Of a stretch of 64,000 nucleotides of DNA, positions 46,687-57,808 are shown piece by piece. The notes beneath the pieces were generated by a model, which saw only the letters and a program-made list of their open reading frames with translations, did no database searches and had not been told where the DNA came from. The position numbers and the translations under genes are program-made. Each line of letters begins with the position of its first letter. Position 1 is the first letter of the stretch. Location: positions 16,648,803 to 16,712,802 of the forward strand of contig CM070761.1 of the NCBI GenBank assembly GCA_036346245.1. Reading direction: 5' to 3'. This stretch comes from Bonia amplexicaulis (lineage: Eukaryota; Streptophyta; Magnoliopsida; Poales; Poaceae).

Positions 46687-46995
46687 CCTGTAGTCATGAC
46701 TTTGTCCAACCACATCTATGGTCGTGATTTCGTTCGACTGCCTCACGGTCGTGATTTTGTCCGACCACATCCTAGTCGTGACTTTGTCTGACCACATCCT
46801 AGCCGTGACTTTGTCCGACTACCTTGTGGCCGTGACTTCATTTGACCATATCGTGCTCGTGACTTGGCCCAACCACTTGGTAGTCATGCCTTCGTCTGAC
46901 CACCTCGCCGCTGACCCTTTGTTCGGCTGCCTCGCGGTCGTCACTTCGTCCGGTCACCTCATGGTTATAGACATTTTGTTCAACCGACCTGCGGT
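46687..46995. repeat. Array of ~30-bp palindromic units, second block
   Basis: About ten further units of the same kind (GACTTTGTCCGACCACATCC and variants) follow a second copy of the leader ACTTCGTCCC...GTCGATGCCAG...AGGGTGGGG (46575-46630). That leader also precedes the first arrays at 45211-45260. This shows a higher-order duplication of leader plus array. Confidence 0.8.
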
Positions 46996-47029
46996 CAAGA
47001 CCTCATCGCCTGCCTTGGAGTCATCGCCT

Positions 47030-47300
47030 CGGTGGGGTGGCACGACTTTGCCGTTCTGTCTCATAGGCATCGCCTTGATGGGACGTCGTGCCCTCGCCAG
47101 GAGACTTCGCTGCCCGGCTTGAAGGCATTGCTTTGGCGGGGCGGCACAAATTTGCCGCCCAGCTTGGAGGCATCGCTTCAACGGGGCGGCATGACTCTGC
47201 TACCCGCCGTGTAGGCATCGCCTTGGCGGGGGCTTCGACGTACGACTTGCCTTGGAGGCATCGGCTCGTACGCATCGCCTCGGTGGGACGGACTGGCTTC
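47030..47300. repeat. Array of ~45-50-bp GC-rich units
   Basis: GGCATCGCCTTGGCGGGGCG-like units recur at about 47030, 47072, 47125, 47168, 47213 and 47265. Each contains TTTGCCGCCCRGCTTGGA or a decayed version. Confidence 0.75.
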
Positions 47301-48456
47301 GGCGTGGGATTTCGCTGACCTCAGAGGGACGACACCACCCCTGCTCCACTTCCATGATTTGTTGGTGGACTCTGTAGTTGCATTATGACCAGGGAAAAAG
47401 AACCCTCTTCTAAGGGCTGCGAGCTACCAGTTGCATTAGCTCACCAGTCGGCACCCTCGCGCTTGTTGTCGGGGGACGGAGGGTGGGATAGTTTGTCACG
47501 TCAGCTCGCCCATCGGGACATCCGCGCTTGCTGTCGAGAGAGTCCTGTTGTAGAGGTGGCCCAACCCCCGTGACTGGGCCTTGCAACTGGTCTAATATGT
47601 AATAGGCCCAATAGTTCCGAGAAACGTACAAATGTACCCCTACCTTTTGTAATTATTAAGGAGGTAGGATAGTAATTTTCTATCCTACCCCACTCATGTA
47701 CATAAGCCCCCAAGAGGGGCATGAGGAGGGGGATCACTCATTTCCCACATACCGTCTCTACTGTTTGGTCTGTAGCCACGACATCCATGATGATATAACT
47801 TTCTTTTTTTCCTTTTTAAAATTTAATTACTTAAAAAACTAATAGCTACTATGGTGTATTTTTATTCGCTATAGTTTTTTTTAAGCCATAAGCTCACAAC
47901 CGCAAGTCATTTGGCAATGAGTGTTTGTGTGTGTATAAATATGTACTAGAGTTCTGACTTCTTAGTACAAAAAGTGAAAACTAGTGAGTACTAAGCAAAG
48001 GTTACCCCAAAAAATGACGTGCTTTAAGAGAATACTAGTGTGATGATAGAACATGAACTATGGTTCAATATACAGTACTACATACTCTAAATATGCTATG
48101 ACTAGTAGCTAATTTCAATCTTAGTTAGGAGGAGAAAAGGATATGAAGAGAGTGATTGAAAAGATAAAACAAAGAGAGGGACACATGAGAGGCAATAAGA
48201 GGGGACCAGGGCTTTGGAATTGATTCTTCAGGGGTTTTCTTTTTCTGACTCTTGGATCCTGAAATTGGTCCAATAAGGGGGACCATGACCATGAGTACTA
48301 AGTGAGTTTTGACCAAAGAGCCCATTCATTAGACAACAGTTAATTTAAGAGAATTAATTTAAGAGAATTTTGAAGCACAACATAAGGTAGCTAGGTTAGC
48401 TAGTACAGAACTATTATTATATGGCCAAATTGCTTACTCTCGATCTTTGAGACTAC

Positions 48457-48708
48457 GGGCCCGTTCGTTTCGGTTTCAGCTTCTGACTCCTGGTTTATTT
48501 TTCACTATTTATAATTTCGTCTTTTTCTGAACTTTTGGCTTTTTTTGAGCTTTTTTGCCGGTTCTTTTTTTTGCCGTATTCGTTTGCGCTGTTTGTGATG
48601 GCTAACATATTTTTTAATTTTTTTATTTTTTTAAATTTAATTATGTTAAATAAGCCTCATCATTCTGATCTTTTTCAGCCATAAGCCACCAAAAATAAGC
48701 CAAAATGA
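48457..48708 (+). mobile_element. MITE-like repeat, family B, copy 2
   Basis: The copy starts GGGCCCGTTCGTTTCGG. It holds CTTCTGACTCCTGG, CTTTTTCTGAACTTTTGGC, TTTTTTGCCGGTTC, GTATTCGTTTGCG, TGTGATGGCTAACAT and AATTATGTTAAATAAG, and ends AGCCATAAGCCACC...AAGCC. The same order appears in the copy 0.6 kb further on. Confidence 0.65.
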
Positions 48709-48887
48709 TCACCACCTAGAAATAAGCTTCATGCATGCTAGCTATTTTTTTTATGGTACTGGGATAGCTAGAACACATTCTCCTTAACTTGGTTAACGGG
48801 TATCCACACCGTATTAATGGATACAACCCGTTTACAATACCCTCCAATTATTGACAAGGTTGCAGGCGTTCGCGTCAAACTTTGTTA

Positions 48888-49163
48888 GGCTATGTATAAT
48901 GATATGATATCAGTTGTCTATAAATCTTATCATATAGAATATGAGATGGTGTGGAGGAGAGAGAATGGGCATAGAGAATTGAACCGTATATTATATAGTA
49001 GTCGACTGTAACACGGTAAACAAGACACATTGTGTTATGGAGAAGTTATTTATAAAGACATGCAAAAAAGACAATCTATTATATGAGCCATCTTTAGTGA
49101 TGCCTTTAGATGATATGGATGATATTATGGATAACAGTTGTCTATATCATTATACATACATAG
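48888..49163. mobile_element. Inverted-repeat MITE
   Basis: The left end GGCTATGTATAATGATATGA with ATCAGTTGTCTATA is mirrored by the right end GATAACAGTTGTCTATATCA with TTATACATACATAG. The terminal inverted repeats are about 20-35 bp and imperfect, around a ~275-bp element without coding sequence. Confidence 0.6.
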
Positions 49164-49277
49164 AGGTTTGCCATGCATAATCACCAATTAATTATGCAGG
49201 TACGACCCAAACTAACTTGTGCATGATAGATTCTGCAGGGCCAATATTTGAAATGAAGGAGTTTATGACCTCACTCA

Positions 49278-49532
49278 TTTTGGCTTGAACTTCTGACTCC
49301 TGGCTTATTTTTCATTATTCCTAAAATTCATCTTTTTCTGGCTTTTTAGCTTTTTTGAGCTTTTTTGCCGGTTCTTTTTCCCGTATTTATTTGCGTTGTT
49401 CGTGATGGGCTAACATGCTTTTTCTATTTTTAAATTTTTTAAATCTAGTTACGTTAAATAAGTTACTATCAGCTACAATATAATTTCAGCCATAAACCAG
49501 CTTACTTCAGCCCAACCGAGCGGCACCGTATA
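49278..49532 (+). mobile_element. MITE-like repeat, family B, copy 3
   Basis: The copy has the same order of landmarks as the one at 48457: CTTCTGACTCCTGGCTTATT, TTTTTGCCGGTTCTTTTTCC, TTTGCGTTGTTCGTGATGGG, AGTTACGTTAAATAAG, CAGCCATAAACCAGC. Both copies lie in the same direction less than 1 kb apart. Confidence 0.65.
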
Positions 49533-49884
49533 TCATTTGTTCCAAACAGGCCTCAAGTTTCCAACTAAAAGAAATTTGCTCAAATTAGAATTGATTTCTT
49601 GCCCAAATTAATGGTAACACATGGCTATCTAGCTTGCATGACGTCACTGCAAATATATAGCTACTGTATACTACAGCTAAACCATCACTCATGCTCAGAA
49701 TTAAGAGGGGAAAAAATATAATCGAGGTAGGCCAACGATGCAACTCTTTTGCAAGGCATGCATGATGCCACATGCAAAGGTATTCCTTTCAGCTCCAATG
49801 ATGAAGACAGAGAGAGATCATGGCGTCGAGTTTCTTCCATGGATTAGGGTTTGTCGGCCTGATCGTGCTCAAAGATATCAATGG

Positions 49885-49979
49885 GTCTATGGAGATTACA
49901 ATAAGCGTGTAAGGCATTATTATTTATTAATAGTTGAGTTGTTCTCCAACAGTCTATGGAGATTACAATAAGCGTGTAA
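49885..49979 (+). repeat. Exact 28-bp direct repeat
   Basis: GTCTATGGAGATTACAATAA plus GCGTGTAA occurs at 49885-49912 and again, unchanged, at 49952-49979, 67 bp apart. No element ends are visible around it. Confidence 0.85.
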
Positions 49980-50402
49980 TAGTTCAGGAAGTCAGTCAGA
50001 AAATCGGACGGTTGAGAGATAAAGCTGACATGGGAAATCTTTCTGATTTTTTTTTTCATCTTACCCGTCGTCTTGCCAAATATGTATTTTACTAGCATCG
50101 TACTAGTTAATCTGCGCTTGTTGTGGAAGGGCCATGGTACCACGGTTCACATTATCGGTTTTTATTTTTCACCACAGTAAGTCCGGTTAAACCAGTTATC
50201 GTCTTTTCGGAGAAATTCAGACCGAAAAATTCAAATGAAATTTGAATTGTAAACAATATCGGCCAATTATCAACCAAAAATCGGCCAAAATTAGTTGAAA
50301 AAATCGACCGGTAATTGTAGTCTACATAGCAGATAACTAGTTATGAAGATAACAACAGAACAATGCACATGAGGATGTTACTAATTTCCAATATAACAGA
50401 AA

Positions 50403-50485
50403 CTCACGTGTGGTTTTTGCTGATATAAATGAAGTCGGTAAAGTATGTACTACAATTAACCAGTAGACCTTATCTTAAAAGCTAG
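50403..50485 (-). mobile_element. Family-A MITE fragment
   Basis: On the minus strand this partial copy gives TAAGATAAGGTCTACTGGTT, then AATTGTAGTACATAC and CATTTATATCAGCAAAAACC. Both ends of the family are missing. Confidence 0.45.
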
Positions 50486-50770
50486 TTATTATAGAAAAGC
50501 TAGTTATTATAGAAAAATCGAAAAACAGCTTTTTAGAAACTGAAAATAACATGACCTTAGTCTGTCACGCACCCTTTTGTTTTTGTTTGGTTTAATGGCT
50601 ACCTATATGTGATGGCGACCGATACTTGATTTTTCTCAGCGTTGTCACAGTCGTAAGTAGCATGCAACTCAATTCGCAATAGCACAATTTAGCCGTAATG
50701 ATGGTACAAACAATAATTATCTGCCAAGCATGCCTCCTGTTACTTCTTAATTAACTTGAGCGAGCTGTAT

Positions 50771-51000
50771 CCTGTTCTTTAACGGTTTCTAAAAGCGGGG
50801 TTTATCTTTTGCTGTAGTACTTAACTTTCAAACGGAATATTTTCTTAAGACGGGGTCTACAAGTTAATTGTATTACACGTTAAAAACCCAACATCTGTAT
50901 CAGTCAAAATTGCAAGTGAGTATCTCTCTCCATAATCTCTGTCGCAAATAGCTAAAGTTCAAAATTTTCAATCAAAAGTTATAAACCATAGCTATATCAA
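50771..51000 (+). mobile_element. MITE-like repeat, family A, well-preserved copy
   Basis: The copy starts CCTGTTCTTTAACGGTTTCT. It has TTTGCTGTAGTACTTAACTT, TTAAGACGGGGTCTACAAGT, ATTACACGTTAAAAACCC, AATTGCAAGTGAGTATCTCT and TCTCTGTCGCAAATAGCTAA, and ends near TTATAAACCATAG. It gives the clearest consensus for the family in this window. Confidence 0.65.
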
Positions 51001-51264
51001 ACATGTCCATAATATAGTCGGCCACTGCAGAGGAGTCGAGCATAGAAACCTAGAGTTTACTGCAAGGTGCATGTTTATACTTCATTTTTCATGCATGAAT
51101 GGCCACTGCACGCTAATATGGATTGTACGGTGAAGTTTGCCCATGACACCCCAGCTTTATCTTTATTTGGCCATGTTTAATGAAATAGCTCGTGATGTAG
51201 CTATGTCTCGCGAGCAAGAAATGTTGGGAAGGTTGATTCGGCTGTGTGAGCGCCACACTAGAAC

Positions 51265-51521
51265 CGCTGAAAAATAGTGGTTTATGGCTAAAATTATAAT
51301 GTAGCTGACTAAAATTACACTGTAGTTAAATATGGCTTATTTGACGTAATTAAATTTTAAAAATTTAAAAATAGAAAAAAATGTTAGATCATCGCGGACA
51401 ACGCAAACGAATACGGGAAAAAAAGAACCGGCAAAAAGCTCAAAAAAGCCAAAAGTTCAAAAAAGACGAAATTTATGAATAATAAAAAAAGCCAGAAGCT
51501 CAAGCCGAAACGAGCGGGACG
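51265..51521 (-). mobile_element. MITE-like repeat, family B, copy 4
   Basis: This is a reversed copy: GGTTTATGGCTAAAATTATA, GACGTAATTAAATTTTAAAA, CGGACAACGCAAACGAATAC, AAAAGAACCGGCAAAAAGC and AAGCCAGAAGCTCAAGCCGA, closing AACGAGCGGGAC. The closing segment is the inverse of the GGGCCCGTTCGTTT start of copy 2. Confidence 0.65.
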
Positions 51522-53004
51522 TAAATATAGGTCATTGGGGGAGTACATACGTGGGTACACTTGAAAAATACCAAACAAACACATAATAGACAAGCAGTTT
51601 GAAGTCAAAATAGCAAACAATATTATATGTATGGTTTTCAAAAAAGAACAACTTTTTTAAGACTAAAAAGGAAAAAAGAATGCACCTTTAATTTTCAGCT
51701 CATGATGCCCATTATATTGGGGCATCATGAAAAGCACACCCATGCAGAGGCATCAGTGTTCCTTTTTTTTTCTCCTGGCCTCCAACGAGAAAAATTCAGA
51801 GACCTCCTGCTACCAGGCAATGCGTCAGGTGGATCTTACACAAATCAATTTATTCACATACCCTAAAGATTAGGTAGCTAGCTTCTCAAATTCTTAGCTT
51901 ATGTTAGGGATTCCATCAGATGTCCTAAGACCTTAATTAGCATACAACTCAGTGAGCCACCTCTAGATCTTAAGAAAAAAAAAGATATAATTTTGCTAGC
52001 TTATAAATTTCTTAAGAAGCATGCTAGTAATATTTCACTTGAATGCTAGTAATATTTCTCCGGGTGACCTTAAATAACAAAACACGCTAGTAACAGGTAT
52101 GGCAATTATGGCGTTACTCATGCCCCTGTGAAATACCCATAATGCCCATAAGTTGCATCGAACGTTTCAACTCCTATTTGCACTTGCACCCATAAAAAAA
52201 ACAACAAAAGGAAAACTCCAATGTTGCTGACTATTCCACGTTACCTCTCGACCCAAAATGCCATCACAGAAAATGTAAGTTGTTGGTCGTCCATTCTTCA
52301 TTCTCTCTTTTTAGCCGTCTGATCAAAGATCAGCCATTCAGATTTAAATGTAGATAGTTTTTTCCGTTCCTCGTAGAAAAGGTTGGGCCGGCGTATAGGC
52401 CATGCTCCTCCTCTTCTCTCCCCCCGCATCCTCCGTCTCTAACTTACTTGACATATTTAATTTTTTTTAGAATATGTTTGTATGCATATTCTAAATTTTT
52501 TTACCACTCGTGAGTTTTAAAATGTGTAGTATGATAAATTTTGAAAATCTGTAGCAATGTACGAGCATTCAGTAAATCATGAGATGATGAAAGAGTCTTC
52601 AACTAAATAGAGAACGATTGATTTCGATTTAGTGGTAGTTGTTGTTAGAATAGACTGTAGATTAAGATCAATTGTCCTAATGGTGTGCGCTTACTGCAGC
52701 ACGTAAGGGGAAGAAATTTTGTACCATAGAGTGGAAATAGTACCGTACTACTCAGAAATTTAGAACGGAATTAGGCCAGCTTATTGGAAAATAAACACGC
52801 GTTGCTAGTATAGTATATCCAAATTATAGCTACAACATAAGATAAAGATCTGCCTCCTAGTGGTTCACGTCGATATATGGTTATCTAGAAATTCTAGAAT
52901 AACCTATTGAAACTACATGTTTTGTTATAGCACCATGCATCACCATGCAGCAAGGTAGAAAAAGGTACCGTTTTGCTAAATTTTTTTATGGAAATATGGA
53001 CAAA

Positions 53005-53246
53005 GGCCCTGTTCTTTTCGGCTTCTAAAACCCGTCTTTTGACTTTTCTATATTAATTAGCTTTTAAACAGATTATCTTTTTAATATAGTGTCTACTACT
53101 TAATTGTAATATATACTGTACCGACTTTTTTTATATCGGCAAAAACCACACGTGAGTTTCTGTTACACTGTAATCTCTCACACAAACAACCTAAAAGCCA
53201 TAAGCCACAGCCAAAAATCACACGCCGTAGCAAAAAAGAACAGGCC
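53005..53246 (+). mobile_element. MITE-like repeat, family A, copy with clear inverted ends
   Basis: GGCCCTGTTCTTTTCGGC at the left and AAAAAAGAACAGGCC at the right are inverted repeats. The interior has the family order (TTAGCTTTTAAACAGATTAT, AGTGTCTACTACTTAATTGT, AAAACCACACGTGAGTTTCT, AATCTCTCACACAAACAACC). This copy defines the element limits best; a target duplication is not evident. Confidence 0.7.
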
Positions 53247-54197
53247 TAAAAATGTGTAGCTGCTTTTCACGTGAAATAGGCACCGCGAGACCAGCTATTT
53301 TTTTTTTATCGAAGTTGGGCAGAAGTTTGCAGTTTCTTTCATGAAAAACAGATACCTGAGCTGGAGAAGAATGTGATGAGACGGCGTGGGCGGAAGCATA
53401 GAATGCAAGGCATATTTCACAAGGAGAGTCTGCAGCTAGGAAGAAGCCTAAACTGAAAAAGAAAGAGTGTTCAATTTGATTAAACAAAACCATACATTAA
53501 GGAAATAAAATAGTTTTATGTCTCCCTTTTACCCTTTTACTGCACACAGGAAGGAAGAGAATAAAATTCAAAACTCATAAGACCTCGGTTGTTAAACTAA
53601 AAAAAAGACATATAGTCTTGTTTGAATGTGTGTTCATATTGGTTTCTACTTGATGACTTTTGACTCAAAATAAATAGTAGCAGTTAAAAGAAGTAGTTTT
53701 TAGAAGGAGAGCGTAAGCGGTGGGAAAAAAAAGGGAAAGCTGTGTGCACGAGACGGAAGCGAGAGAAGTATGATACGAGATGCGTCTGTGACTCTGTATT
53801 ATCCTTGGAGCGATACGAGAGCGAGAGGAGTGGAGAAACCGCTTTGAGAAGCCAGCCATTCGTATTGGCTTCTCGTTTCTCTAAACAGAAGCTAGAAGCA
53901 GGAGCCAGTACGAACACCTGGTAAATTTTTGAACTATGGCACGATAAACTATAGAATGCGATCCTCGGTGACGAAATACAAATTTGTTTTTACCCTGGAC
54001 GTGATGGCAATTTTGAATCGAAATGTCCATCGCAATGTACATAAATATTACTACGATTAATAAAATCTAAAATGCCATATATAATATGACATGATCAAAT
54101 AAAAGATACTGGTGAAGTAACTATGCATAATTCACAAGCGTTACACAAGAATGAAAAATAGGGAGGAAATGGGGGCGTAAAAATCTACAAGCACAGC

Positions 54198-54206
54198 TAT
54201 ATATAA
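54198..54206 (+). promoter_or_regulatory. TATA box of the RNA-binding protein gene
   Basis: TATATATAA is followed about 90 bp later by a GA repeat tract (54290-54308) in the presumed leader. The start codon lies at 54709. The gap fits a long 5' leader with an intron whose acceptor is TTGTCTTTGCAG, ending at 54682. Confidence 0.55.
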
Positions 54207-54708
54207 CACTCACAGGACATCTAAAAAAGCAGAGAGAATAGCAGAAAAAATAAATAATAAAAAGGAAGGAGAGAGGGAGATACGGGGGGAGAGAGAGAGA
54301 GAGAGAGAACAAGAAAGGAGAGGAAGAGGTGGGTGGTGGTGGTATGGCCTTTGAGGTTGCCATGCCTCCCCCAAGATCCTAGGCAACCAGCTCCCACGCG
54401 ACCCTCCCTCGGATCAATCGGTGCGCCTCTGAATTCCCCGCTCTGTCCCGGTCCCGCCGTCCCAAATTCTGCTCCATTTGGTGCCCAATTGCAGCAACTT
54501 TCGATCGGTTCTTGGGGCCGGGCATTCCTGGTGCGTTGTCGTTCGTGGTTAGATCTGCTGCCCGGATCGCCGGGCAGCGCTAAAGATCGGATCTCGCGAC
54601 GGCGGCGCTCGTTTCTTGATCCGATTGCAGCTGATTCGATCGGCCTGCGTAAGATCTGATGCCAAAGCTGTTGTCTTTGCAGGGCGGGAGGAGGAGGCGG
54701 AGCGGGAG

Positions 54709-56244
54709 ATGGAAGCGGACGCCGGGAAGCTGTTCATCGGCGGCATCTCGTGGGATACCAACGAGGACCGCCTCCGGGAGTACTTTGAGAAGTACGGGGA
54801 GGTGGTGGAGACCGTCATCATGCGTGACCGGGCCACCGGCCGGGCCCGGGGCTTCGGTTTTATCGTGTTCGCCGACCCCGCCGTTGCAGAGCGGGTCATA
54901 ATGGAGAAGCATATGATCGACGGGCGCATGGTAAGCACTCGCTGTTGCTTACGTGTGTTTGATTCTGATTCATGATGTGCTAGATCCATGCTTATATATT
55001 AGTTTGTAGCTTTTAGTAATTGTTGTCATTGTGGATAATTCAGAATGTTTGGATTGGTTTGTCAGGTGGAGGCGAAGAAAGCTGTTCCTAGGGACGATCA
55101 ACATGCTCTTAGCAAGAGTGGTGGCAGTGCTCATGGATCACCAGGGCCCAGTCGCACCAAGAAGATATTCGTCGGGGGTCTAGCATCCACTGTGACAGAG
55201 GCAGACTTCAGGAAGTATTTTGAACAGTTCGGAACGATCACTGATGTTGTCGTGATGTATGATCACAACACACAGCGCCCTAGAGGGTTTGGGTTCATCA
55301 CATACGATTCAGAAGACGCTGTGGATAAGGCATTGTTCAAGACCTTCCATGAACTAAATGGTAAGATGGTTGAGGTCAAGAGGGCTGTTCCTAAGGAACT
55401 ATCACCTGGACCTAGCATGCGCTCTCCTGTCAGCGGATTCAACTATGTCATGAATAGAGCCAATAGCTTCATCAATGGATATACCCAAGGTTACAATCTG
55501 AGCCCGGTAAGTGGCTATGGAATGAGGATGGATGCAAGACTTGGGCTTCTATCGGGCGGGCGTAGTAGCTATCCTTCTTTTGGTGGTGGTTACGGAATTG
55601 GTATGAATTTTGACCCAGGGATGAATCCGGGTATTGGGGGAAGCTCGAGCTTCAACAATAGTCTCCAGTATGGACGACAGCTTAATCCATACTACAATGG
55701 AAATTCGGGTAGATACAATAGCAACATTAGCTATGGTGGAGTCAATGATAATGCAGGGTCAGTGTTTAACTCGCTGGCTCGTAATTTATGGGATAATTCG
55801 GGTCTTAATTACTCTTCCAACTCCGCAAGCTCTAATTCCTTCATGTCATCTGCAAATGGAGGCCTTGGTGGAATTGGGAACAACAATGTGAACTGGGGGA
55901 ACCCTCCTGTGCCTGCTCAAGGTACTAGCAGTGCCTCAGGGTATGGTAGTGGGAACTTTGGTTATGGATCCAGTGAAAACAACTTTCGTCTGGGTTCCAA
56001 TGCTTATGGAAGGAACGGTGGATCAGGTGGCGTCAATATCCCATTCAACCAATCAAGCAATGGATATGGAAGAAACTTTGGAGATTCATCAGGTGGTGGT
56101 GCTGATGGTGGCTCTATCTATGGAGATACAACTTGGAGATCTGGATCTTCTGAGCTTGATGGAACCAGCCCATTTGGTTATGTGCTTGGGAATGCAGCTT
56201 CAGATGCTACAGCAAATAGCTCAGCAGGTCACATGGGGCATTAA
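54709..56244 (+). CDS. Two-RRM RNA-binding protein (hnRNP A/B or Musashi-like)
   Basis: Exons 54709-54930 and 55066-56244 join in phase 0 to 466 aa. RRM1 (about residues 6-80) shows KLFIGGISWDT and RGFGFIVF. RRM2 (about 106-184) shows KIFVGGLASTV and RGFGFITY. The C-terminal 280 residues are Gly/Asn/Ser/Tyr-rich with little else, a low-complexity tail typical of plant RNP1/hnRNP proteins that bind mRNA in nucleus and cytoplasm. The start is the first ATG after a likely 5' UTR intron acceptor (54682), and the MEADAGKLFIGG opening matches the family. A GT right after the stop (AGATAGAG|GTTAG near 56253) and an acceptor CTTGTGCAG ending at 58480 suggest a 3' UTR intron of about 2.2 kb. The specific paralogue is not identified. 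Confidence 0.93.
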
Positions 56245-56614
56245 CAGATAGAGGTTAGATATTTTCTTTCTTGTGTTCTCGTTGTCTCCATTTTCATTTT
56301 ATTGTTGGTTTGTGTTTCAAATACTAACATACTATTATCATCAAATAAGGACCGTAAAAGTTATAAACTGTCAGCTGATGTGATGGTATCGATATTAAAA
56401 CAATGTAGCTTCAAATATTGGATTATTGACTATTGAGTATTTCCTGTGTTGAAAAACAGACACTAAACAAAGCCATGTACATACCAGACGCTCATTTTCA
56501 TTAGAAAATATATTCAGTATTGGAAATGCTTGTTCATTTATTCTGTATTGGAAATACTCATGCTGGCTCAAGCGGGTCTTAGTAGTTCCGGGACAATTCA
56601 CAACTGTAGTTGTG

Positions 56615-56678
56615 ACATTTGGATGTCCAATAAATCTGAAAAACCAACATTTGGATGTCCAAGAAATCTGAAAAACCA
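56615..56678. repeat. 32-bp tandem duplication
   Basis: ACATTTGGATGTCCAA(T/G)AAA followed by TCTGAAAAACCA is present twice in tandem (56615-56646 and 56647-56678). Confidence 0.85.
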
Positions 56679-57730
56679 TCTATTTTTTAAACATAGTTAA
56701 TAGGTGCACCATGATTAAGCAGTTACTGTCAGGACAGAAAAAAATGTTGTATCTGTGAAGGATGTTAGGTGGCTATGTACTCCATGTAGCAATTGGCCAA
56801 CTGCTACATGAAAAATGCTTATGATGCTTCATGCTTGCTTTGTCAGATGTTACAATTTTTTATGAACTAGACGCACATTAAGTTGATTGGATTTGATAAG
56901 TTGGCCATCTTAAGCTTGAATATGGTATTGCAGTAGAATGGAAAATTTGCAGCTGGAACGAGCACTACATCCAATATTAGCTTATGGTTCTTAATGTTAC
57001 TGTAACACTGACTAGTCCCAGAAACTTGATTCCCATTTCCCACCAATGGTTGGATGGAAAACCAGTGATTGATGTGTGGCATGCCATCAAGTTGGAGACC
57101 CTATTTGACAAGGCTGGTATGTCAGTAGAGTCATGGCATTGTTGGGTAGACAACGAAAACACATATATAATAACCTGAGCAAGATCTATCGAACAAAGCA
57201 AAGGACTGTGGTTCTAAGTATATTTACAAGAAAGATTTTATCTTCAATTAGACAATGATACCAAAGCTATCTTTTCAGATATCTGTTCTTATGCAAATAA
57301 AAAGCATGTAGGAATATGCCTGCAATTTTTATCAACATTTAAACATGTCATCTATGAACTGCAACCAGCACCATGCATGAGCATGACTGATGTGATGAAA
57401 ACATGGATGCATATTAATTTTACTTATGCAAAACATGGTAATACGATAATATATCCAACAGTGTGTGCTTATACATGAATATGCCTGTGGCAGCCTCAAT
57501 ATAAACTCAAAATTATCCCCCCACCCCCACACACCCCTAAAGTGTTGCCATCCTTTGCCCTTGCCCATTTCTCCAACTTGAAAAACAAGCAACTCTTCCC
57601 ATGTTTTTGTAGGTGTTAATTCATTTGTGCTCTACATAGTCCATAGTAAATGAACATGACCAAACTGGGGTCACGGGCTCAGATTGCTACATAGCAGGTT
57701 GCTACATAGCCTTTTAGGATTTTCTTAAAC

Positions 57731-57808
57731 TGGTAGATCTTAGGGCTATGGAACCAAGCTTGGGGTACCTGATAGATCTTAGGGCTATGGAATCAAGCTT
57801 GAGGTACC
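57731..57808. repeat. 39-bp tandem duplication
   Basis: TGRTAGATCTTAGGGCTATG followed by GAAYCAAGCTTGRGGTACC is present twice in tandem (57731-57769 and 57770-57808), with three differences. Confidence 0.88.

Larger units (their letters stand above)
45174..47577. mobile_element. Repeat-rich block bounded by related 32-bp LTR-like starts
   Basis: TGTTATAGGGATGACCCAAT at 45174 and TGTTGTAGAGGTGGCCCAAC at 47546 begin directly repeated 32-bp segments. They match at 25 of 32 sites, and all seven differences are transitions. They look like starts of related LTRs. The right copy continues into an LTR-like ~240 bp region (to about 47790), with TGTAATAGGCCCAATAG and CATAAGCCCCCAAGAG. Between them lie three tandem-repeat arrays and no coding region. 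The nature of the parent element (LTR retrotransposon or other) is not settled. Open frames in this block on both strands are repeat artefacts. Confidence 0.45.
47578..54197. other. 6.6-kb gene-free intergenic region
   Basis: No coding gene is supported. The region is AT-rich and contains the MITE copies and direct repeats annotated separately at 48457, 48888, 49278, 49885, 50403, 50771, 51265 and 53005. Frames such as 49844-50143 (minus), 51627-51866 (plus) and 53218-53493 (minus) have no domains. The last part near 54100-54190 leads into the promoter of the RNA-binding protein gene. Confidence 0.5.

Noticed and set aside
46075..46995. CRISPR-like or satellite-centromere array
   Set aside because: The 30-bp units are contiguous without spacers. 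The block is short, sits between normal genes, and is bounded by LTR-like segments.
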